Assembly: GCA_019155205.2 (NCBI GenBank)
Contig: JAHNZQ020003150.1
Span: 136,528-148,921, forward strand
DNA from: Gracilaria vermiculophylla
Lineage: Eukaryota; Rhodophyta; Florideophyceae; Gracilariales; Gracilariaceae
DNA length: 12,394 bases
Direction of reading: 5' to 3'
Below, in pieces: positions 8,444-12,394 of this stretch. The translations under genes were made by a program, and so were the position numbers. Positions within the stretch are counted from its first letter, which is position 1. The number at the start of each line of letters is the position of its first letter. The notes under the pieces are model-generated. The model did not search any database and was not told the DNA's origin. It saw only the letters and a list, made by a program, of their open reading frames with translations.

Positions 8444-8458
8444 GGTTTTGGGCCCAGC
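8444..8458 (+). other. Primer-binding site of the miniature element
   Basis: GGTTTTGGGCCCAGC directly abuts the 5' LTR and matches 14 of 15 bases of the complement of the anticodon-stem region of eukaryotic initiator methionine tRNA (GGTTATGGGCCCAGC). This is the same region as the site proposed for element A, consistent with mobilisation by copia-type enzymes. The tRNA sequence is from general knowledge. Confidence 0.65.
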
Positions 8459-8469
8459 TAAACGCTAGG

Positions 8470-8490
8470 ACCCTGGGTTCGACTCCCAGA
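8470..8490 (+). promoter_or_regulatory. tRNA-like T-arm / Pol III B-box
   Basis: GGTTCGACTCC fits the B-box consensus GGTTCGANTCC exactly, and the flanks form a 5-bp stem with a 7-base loop (CTGGG TTCGACT CCCAG), as in a tRNA T arm. No complete tRNA cloverleaf can be folded around it. Confidence 0.5.
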
Positions 8491-8580
8491 AGTGACCTGA
8501 GCCTGAGAAATTATACAGGTGTACAACAGTAGTGAAGATTGGCTACTGTAAGCTCGAGGTCTCGTTCGGTAAGGAAGTAC

Positions 8581-8594
8581 AGGGCGAGGGGGCG
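8581..8594 (+). other. Polypurine tract of the miniature element
   Basis: AGGGCGAGGGGGCG immediately precedes the 3' LTR; 12 of 14 bases are purines. Confidence 0.7.
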
Positions 8595-8673
8595 TGTTGA
8601 TAGTTCAAATGGTGAACTGTGCGCCCTGTGTCACAAGAGAGTATAGCGCAAATAGCTCATCTGTTTTCCAACA
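8595..8673 (+). repeat. 3' LTR of the miniature element
   Basis: 79 bp, same ends as the 5' copy and four substitutions relative to it, followed by the second GGGGG duplication. Confidence 0.92.
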
Positions 8674-9069
8674 GGGGGTTGATGCTCTGAGGATTTCACA
8701 ATTTTGGCAACCTCGCAAGGTGTTTTTCGATCCTGCATTAAACAATCAAGAGTTTACATCATACCCCACACACTGTGGTATCGTTTTCAACCCTCTACCG
8801 CCCAAACGTCACAATAAGAATGTCATTGAGTCCCAACACAGAGTTATCAGAGAGAAATATTTGCGATTGAAGGATGCAAATCCAAATCAAAACAACTCTC
8901 TTTTGGTTGAACAAGTTTTCCACCTGTCAAATCTTTTGTAAGGAAACAATAAACTTTCGGCGTCCGAGCTTGCCAAAGGTCATTTCTAGGGAGGTGAAAT
9001 AGTGATACAAAACAGTTTAGAAAAATGTACAAGCGCAGTGAAGGCGAGACGGTTGTGCCATAGAGGTCA

Positions 9070-9187
9070 CATTCGGCCACATGAAGTTGACATGCGCCGC
9101 ATCCCATCCCAAACTGCGAAGCTAAGACACTTTGAGCTGAGCTATTACTGACATGAGGGATCGGTCTGGAATCCCCAATGCTGAATG
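9070..9187 (+). rRNA. 5S rRNA-like sequence, probably a degenerate copy
   Basis: The 118-base segment aligns with eukaryotic 5S rRNA almost without gaps: CGGCCA near the start, CGCATCCCATCC and GCGAAGCTAAG in the middle, TATTACT, CTGGAAT and AATGCTGAATG at the end. Helix I can form (CATTCGG with CTGAATG), helix II (GAAGT with ACTTT) and helix III (CGCA with TGCG). In helix III both strands differ from the plant form (CGGA with TCCG) while pairing is kept, a compensatory change. Helix V is damaged and the box C region (TACTGACATGAGGG) departs from the usual TACTTGGATGGG. No T-run terminator follows directly; the nearest TTTT is about 50 bases on. Read as a 5S-derived copy or divergent gene. 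The 3' part recalls red-algal 5S rRNA, from memory only. Confidence 0.6.
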
Positions 9188-9189
9188 CC

Positions 9190-9640
9190 TTACACGGATC
9201 TGTCTCAAAAACAAATCGGCTCGATGTGTGCGCTCAATTTTCATATCAATAGCTCTTTTAAAGCGCGTTCACCGAGATACACCTGAACACACGGCCTTCC
9301 ACTTATCTCTTTATCCCACCAGAACGACTCTGAAAACATCTACCTCTACAAACGCTCGTGGTTCCGACAAATTTCAAACAATCAGTTCCGCTCATAGTTT
9401 CTCGGAACGGGGGTGCCCATCGGGTTGATGATGGAGAAGTCCGTGCTATCCCATTCCTGAGATGTGAAATCCTTTTTCCAATTCCGTTCTTATCACATTG
9501 GTTTCACTTCTGTTTATACGCTTTCGTCCAAGATTTCTCTAATTTGGTGAAGTTTCAGACAGGCACGGAATTCAATTGGAAAAGCGTTGAAAGCCTTGTT
9601 GGTCGCTGCGGGCGCGTTACCTTGTGTTCCTTTCTTTCCG
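9190..9640. other. Unassigned intergenic sequence
   Basis: All frames are short or interrupted and none resembles a known family. No repeat pair with the rest of the window was noticed. It separates the 5S-like sequence from the small ORF at 9648. Confidence 0.4.
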
Positions 9641-9647
9641 CACAACA

Positions 9648-9944
9648 ATGAACAAGGCAGAAAAAAAACACACCAAAACGCCGACAGATTCAGTCTGGGA
9701 TTCCAGTTTCCCGCAGTCAGTGGTTCTAATCGATGACGGGATTTTAAATGACTTTATCATCCAAGATGAAAGGTCTGCGTGGCCTCCTAGCCCACGTTTT
9801 GTTGGCATTGTGTCGGCCGTTTTTATCCAACTGTTCCGATGTAGGAAATCTGATCCTATCGCTCTACAGTCACAAAGGGTGAAATTGCTAAAGCTGCCAA
9901 CAATCCCGCAAAAAAGGATTCGAAGAGGGAAGATTGGGAAATGA
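9648..9944 (+). CDS. Hypothetical protein, 98 residues, spans the inner edge of the right repeat arm
   Basis: Starts at ATG 9648 in a fair context (CAACAATGA) and ends at TGA 9942. It has a basic N-terminus (MNKAEKKHTKTPTD), a central acidic/hydrophobic part (VVLIDDGILNDFIIQDE), a short hydrophobic run (FVGIVSAVFIQLF) and a strongly basic C-terminus (IPQKRIRRGKIGK). The last 25 codons lie in the inverted repeat; in the left arm the same reading frame is kept on the minus strand up to its stop, but its 5' part is replaced by the copia A LTR. That pattern would fit a gene truncated in one copy. The antisense frame over 9856-10113 is also open in both arms, so coding is uncertain. No family recognised. 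Confidence 0.3.
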   Translation: MNKAEKKHTKTPTDSVWDSSFPQSVVLIDDGILNDFIIQDERSAWPPSPRFVGIVSAVFIQLFRCRKSDPIALQSQRVKLLKLPTIPQKRIRRGKIGK

Positions 9945-10833
9945 ACATTGTGGTTGGTGGATTCTGAAGCAGTGTAAATGACAAAAGCGGACTACTGCTC
10001 AGCACGTGTCTACCTGTTTTGCACACTTTGGGCCATTTGTCAGCCAACGGATACTTCTGGCCATGAGCAAGCGCTCGTAATTTGAAGGAAGAATCGGCAG
10101 CTGTTGCTGCCATTCCATTTCGCCGTCCCCTGATCTAAATCAAAGCAGCTTCATAAATGGCTGTTGTATGAATTTGGTTTTCATGGAACCTCCGCTATTT
10201 CTTGTCTCGCGCATACCGTGTAGGTTTTGGGTTCGACAGATTCTTTCCTACTGCGTGCAGGCTCGAGTTACGCGGAGACCGTTTCAACTGACTCTATGTG
10301 CCACACTCTTGACCTTGGCAACAAATTCATACTATTACCTCGTTTCAGCTATGATTTATGAACCAGTTCGTTGCGCAAATTGCACAAGAAACCCTTGTTA
10401 CAACTCAAAAATACAACAGTGTTTCTTTGCTTTTGGCTCCGCTTCCGCAACAACCATTGGGTCAAGCAGCTGCGCAACCTATGGATCCATCTCAAGAATT
10501 TTGCGATGCACCGCATTGACCAGGTTTCTGCCGCTGCTGCCATGGATATGATGGAGATGTTTAGCTCCTTCTGCAGTTCTCTGTTCTCGCTGAAACCTTT
10601 GATTCTTGTATGGTTGTCGGTCGCACATGTCACAGCGCAGAATATCTCACTGCATATCATTATGCCTCGGTGGGTCCGTCCAGAACAGGCTGTTGTTTCA
10701 AAACAGTTTGCAAGGATTCTTTTCGGCCATGGGCGGCTTCAGTCGGCATGCTATGCTGATCGGGTGGATTATGAATTGGCTAAAACGGCTGCTCTGGTAG
10801 GAATCGACAAAACTTTGCCAATAGCTCGCCATG
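9871..10833 (-). repeat. Inverted repeat, right arm (963 bp)
   Basis: Reverse complement of 1577-2539. Its outer end (10833) meets the tip of the gypsy LTR exactly, so the visible limit of homology is an insertion point, not a natural end. Its inner end is where the left arm is cut by copia A; to the left, 9648-9870 may be the continuation lost from the other copy. Confidence 0.9.
10358..10519 (+). CDS. Hypothetical small ORF, right-arm copy
   Basis: Counterpart of the minus-strand ORF at 1891-2052, same 53-residue length. It starts MNQFVAQIAQETLVTTQKY and includes APLPQQPLGQAAAQPM. CGTTTCAG lies just upstream as a possible splice acceptor. A longer overlapping frame (10371-10838) is also open here and, extended, in the left arm. 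No family recognised. Confidence 0.25.
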   Translation: MNQFVAQIAQETLVTTQKYNSVSLLLAPLPQQPLGQAAAQPMDPSQEFCDAPH

Positions 10834-11185
10834 TGTAACACAGGAGAGTTGGAAGAAGTCTGGCGAGGCCCACGCTCTTCTCAACGGTGGGTGTGGCTTT
10901 GTTTTATAGTGATTCTTAAAACTAGACGTTAAGCGTCTTACATTCTATTTTATCTACTTGTACGTTCGTAGCGCACGGCGCTCTGTCGTCGTGCGCTTGA
11001 ACTGTTCGATGCCTGCTTGAAGTGCTTGAAGCACACGAGGCAATGTTGCGCAGTGGCTTGAACCAAGCGTCGTGCTGACAAACTGCAATGTTCTTGTGCG
11101 TCGCGTTGCGGCGTGCAGGGACAAGGCTTGCAGTTTGAAACGCGACTCGCTTGAATCGCTAGGGTTTAAGGCTGGGTTCGTTACA
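10834..11185 (-). repeat. 3' LTR of a Ty3/gypsy element
   Basis: On the minus strand the segment begins TGTAACGAACC and ends CTGTGTTACA, giving perfect inverted ends TGTAAC/GTTACA. It follows the pol stop and a purine tract, and it ends exactly where the inverted-repeat homology starts. A TATAAAA box lies on the minus strand at about 10911-10918. TTCAAGC (sense strand of the element) occurs five times, at 10995, 11015, 11024, 11056 and 11149. The paired 5' LTR would lie beyond the right edge of the window, so the LTR call rests on position, ends and tract. Confidence 0.8.
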
Positions 11186-11201
11186 CTCGCCTCCCTTTTG
11201 G
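11186..11201 (-). other. Polypurine tract of the gypsy element
   Basis: Minus-strand CCAAAAGGGAGGCGAG immediately before the LTR TGTAAC; 13 of 16 bases are purines. Confidence 0.7.
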
Positions 11202-11213
11202 ACGAAACTGTCC

Positions 11214-12394
11214 TCAGTGAGGCTTCTGCTGCAGGTTAAATTCTGTGACTTTCGCGCAACAGTTCCTAAGCGCCGCGCGTGGTAGCCAAATGGCATCGGA
11301 TTCGCGATCGCCGCAGAACTGCGTGAGGTAGTAAACGCGCCGAATGGCGCGTCGCTTGTCCAGAATGCGTTCCACTTCCTTTTCGACGACGCCGTCATTA
11401 TTGATAACGATATCAAGAGGGCCTCATGGCTCTCCGTAGAAGCGGCACAGCTTTGATACGTGGTACACGTCGTGCGCGCGGCGCATAGTTGGCGGGAGCT
11501 CAAGGCGATACGTGACTGGTTCCAGTTTCTTGAGGACGCGAAAGGGTCTTATGAAGCGGGGCTGCCACTTTCGTGGGAATGTAGCTCGTCGCGCTGTCGT
11601 GAGGCGGTCGGCGCGCAGAAGGACGAGGTCGTCTTGTTCCAGGTGTAGTTCGGAGCAATGGCGGTCGGCGTAATGCTTCTGTCGGGTGACAGCGATGGCT
11701 AAGTTGTCGCGAGCCAGGGCTGTGAGCGCCTGGCGCCGAGAATCATAGTCGACTGCAGCCTGCGCTATAGTGTTGTCCAGAGCGCGGGTGGCCGGAGAGT
11801 GCGGGATGTAGCCAAGACTGACTTCAAAAGGGGAAAGACGGGTGCTGCCATGACGGGAGGAGTTGTATTCAAACTCCAGGGTTGGAAGGGCGATGTGCCA
11901 ATTGGCTGGCGCTGCTTGTATGGAGGAACGTAGCATCGCTGAGAGCGTCCGGATTAGATTTTCGGACTGTCCATCTGGTTGAGGGTGGTCAGCGGTCGAG
12001 ATATTGTTCCGGATACGCAACAGCCGCGTAAGGGATCGCCAAAAGTGGGAAGCGACCTTGGGGTCGCGGTCGGAGATCATCGTGGTTGGTGTTCCATACT
12101 TGGAAAACAAGTGTGTGTCGAAGAGCCCAAAAGTCTCCTGTGCAGATGCGGCCTTTGAGGTTGGGATAAAAAGGGCTCGCTTTCAGAATTTGTCTGCGAT
12201 CACTAGAATCGCATCCTGACCGTTCCTGTTGCGGGGAAGCTCCGTGAGGAAATCGAAGGAGATGATATCCCAACATCGTTGAGGGATCGGAAGTGGCTGT
12301 AGGCGTCCTGGCGGAGCCACGTTGGGTGTCTTGTTCACCTGACATGACCGGCATTTGCGCACGAAATTAAAGATATCCCGGTACATCTGGGGCC
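11214..12394 (-). pseudogene. Ty3/gypsy pol 3' part: integrase and degenerate chromodomain (partial)
   Basis: One minus-strand frame runs from the window edge to a TGA at 11214, broken by TGA at 12183-12185 and at 11424-11426 without frame change. In order: end of the integrase zinc domain (MYRDIFNFVRKCRSCQ), first catalytic Asp (IISFDFLTELP), second Asp and Glu (MISDRDPKV ... PDGQSENLIR), the tail with a GPY/F-like segment (FPRKWQPRFIRPFRVLKKL) and RRAHDVYHVSKL. After the second stop comes a chromodomain-like end (EVERILDKR ... YYLTQF ... IWLPRAALRNC), placing it among chromoviruses. The chromodomain lacks the usual WEP triad wording (it has IWLP), so binding may be impaired. Protease, RT and RNase H would lie to the right of the window. 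Confidence 0.9.

Larger units (their letters stand above)
8365..8673 (+). mobile_element. Miniature LTR retrotransposon (TRIM/SMART-like), complete
   Basis: A 309-bp insertion with two 79-bp direct repeats (8365-8443 and 8595-8673; 4 differences, 95% identity), each beginning TGTTG and ending CAACA. A tRNA-complementary site follows the first repeat directly and a purine tract precedes the second. Five G residues on each side (8360-8364 and 8674-8678) form a target-site duplication. The integrase frame of element B is in register across the insertion when the insert and one duplication are disregarded, which independently fixes both ends. The interior is 151 bp and codes for nothing, so the element must be moved by enzymes of another LTR element. 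The size is like the SMART class described in grasses, smaller than classical plant TRIMs. Confidence 0.93.
7866..9055 (+). pseudogene. Element B: second copia-type pol fragment (protease end and integrase)
   Basis: A related but distinct copia-type polyprotein, in frame from the edge of the element A LTR. It starts in sequence equivalent to the end of the protease region of A (GTISLTDHY against QITISLVDHD). It then has the integrase zinc domain (NIHHHVCGHSS, later CPSC), and catalytic residues Asp (codon 8253), Asp (8729) and Glu (8828), the last two again 32 residues apart. A 309-bp miniature retroelement interrupts it at 8365. A TAA at 8939 and a TAG near 8985 break the frame, yet similarity to A continues (KLSASELAKGH; about VIQNSLEKC...KARRL) to near 9050, where a 5S rRNA-like sequence follows. 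No LTR, reverse transcriptase or RNase H of B is present. Compared with A the integrases are clearly diverged, so B is another family, not a recent copy. Confidence 0.85.

Noticed and set aside
8420..8500. A full tRNA gene around the B-box
   Set aside because: Only the T arm folds well; the anticodon stem has a mismatch, the D arm does not close and no acceptor stem was found.
8365..9187. Cassandra-type element (TRIM with a 5S promoter in its LTR), given the nearby 5S-like sequence
   Set aside because: The 79-bp LTRs contain no 5S sequence, and the 5S-like segment lies about 400 bp outside the element.
1577..10833. The inverted repeat as terminal inverted repeats of one large DNA transposon
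   Set aside because: Both visible limits are LTR insertion points, no transposase is present between the arms, and no target duplication was seen.
10980..11060. Heat-shock-element-like array in the gypsy LTR
   Set aside because: The GAA and TTC units are not spaced by the two bases an HSE needs; only the TTCAAGC repeat itself is supported.
4595..12185. In-frame TGA codons (4595, 6568, 11424, 12183) suggesting TGA is read as an amino acid
   Set aside because: TAA and TAG codons (3203, 4868, 6972, 8939) and frame shifts break the same elements, so ordinary decay explains all of them.
1..12394. CRISPR array, bacterial operon or phage-like system
   Set aside because: No short regularly spaced repeats, no Shine-Dalgarno-led gene chains and no prokaryotic families; everything recognised is eukaryotic retroelement or 5S rRNA-like.

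Overview
The window looks like a transposon-rich stretch of a eukaryotic nuclear genome. About two thirds of it is decayed or nested LTR retrotransposons of several kinds, with no bacterial-style operons or ribosome binding sites. No host gene could be named with confidence. A 5S rRNA-like sequence and the kinds of retroelement present would suit an alga (a red alga is my best guess from the 3' part of the 5S-like sequence), but this is a weak inference.

Layout. Positions 1-1303 are mostly unassigned and include a CpG-rich block with a TATA-like box. Positions 1305-1753 hold an open Met/Pro/His/Gln-rich reading frame that may be part of a host gene. Positions 1577-2539 and 9871-10833 are the two arms of a 963/963-bp inverted repeat, about 94% identical by hand count. 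Between the arms lie: a 5324-bp Ty1/copia-type element, A (2540-7863, LTRs of 318 bp), whose gag-pol is broken by stops and frameshifts; a fragment of a second, related copia-type element, B (7866 to about 9055), mainly integrase; a complete 309-bp miniature LTR retrotransposon (8365-8673) inserted in B; a 5S rRNA-like sequence (9070-9187); and about 450 bp without recognisable content followed by a small ORF (9648-9944). To the right of the second arm, on the minus strand, are the 3' LTR (10834-11185) and the 3' part of pol (integrase plus degenerate chromodomain) of a Ty3/gypsy chromovirus-like element that runs off the window.

How the pieces fit. The outer end of the right arm stops exactly at the gypsy LTR tip, so the gypsy element probably inserted into that arm. 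The inner end of the left arm stops exactly at the copia A LTR tip, but A lacks matching target duplications and its right flank is the open pol frame of B, so A sits at a rearranged junction. The miniature element is the clearest single insertion: identical-length 79-bp LTRs, TG/CA ends, a primer-binding-like site, a purine tract, a GGGGG target duplication, and an interrupted integrase frame that is in register again if the insert is ignored. Element A carries a Tudor-like domain between integrase and reverse transcriptase, and both copia integrases have a shortened D-x32-E spacing. These two traits and the miniature element are the most unusual things here.
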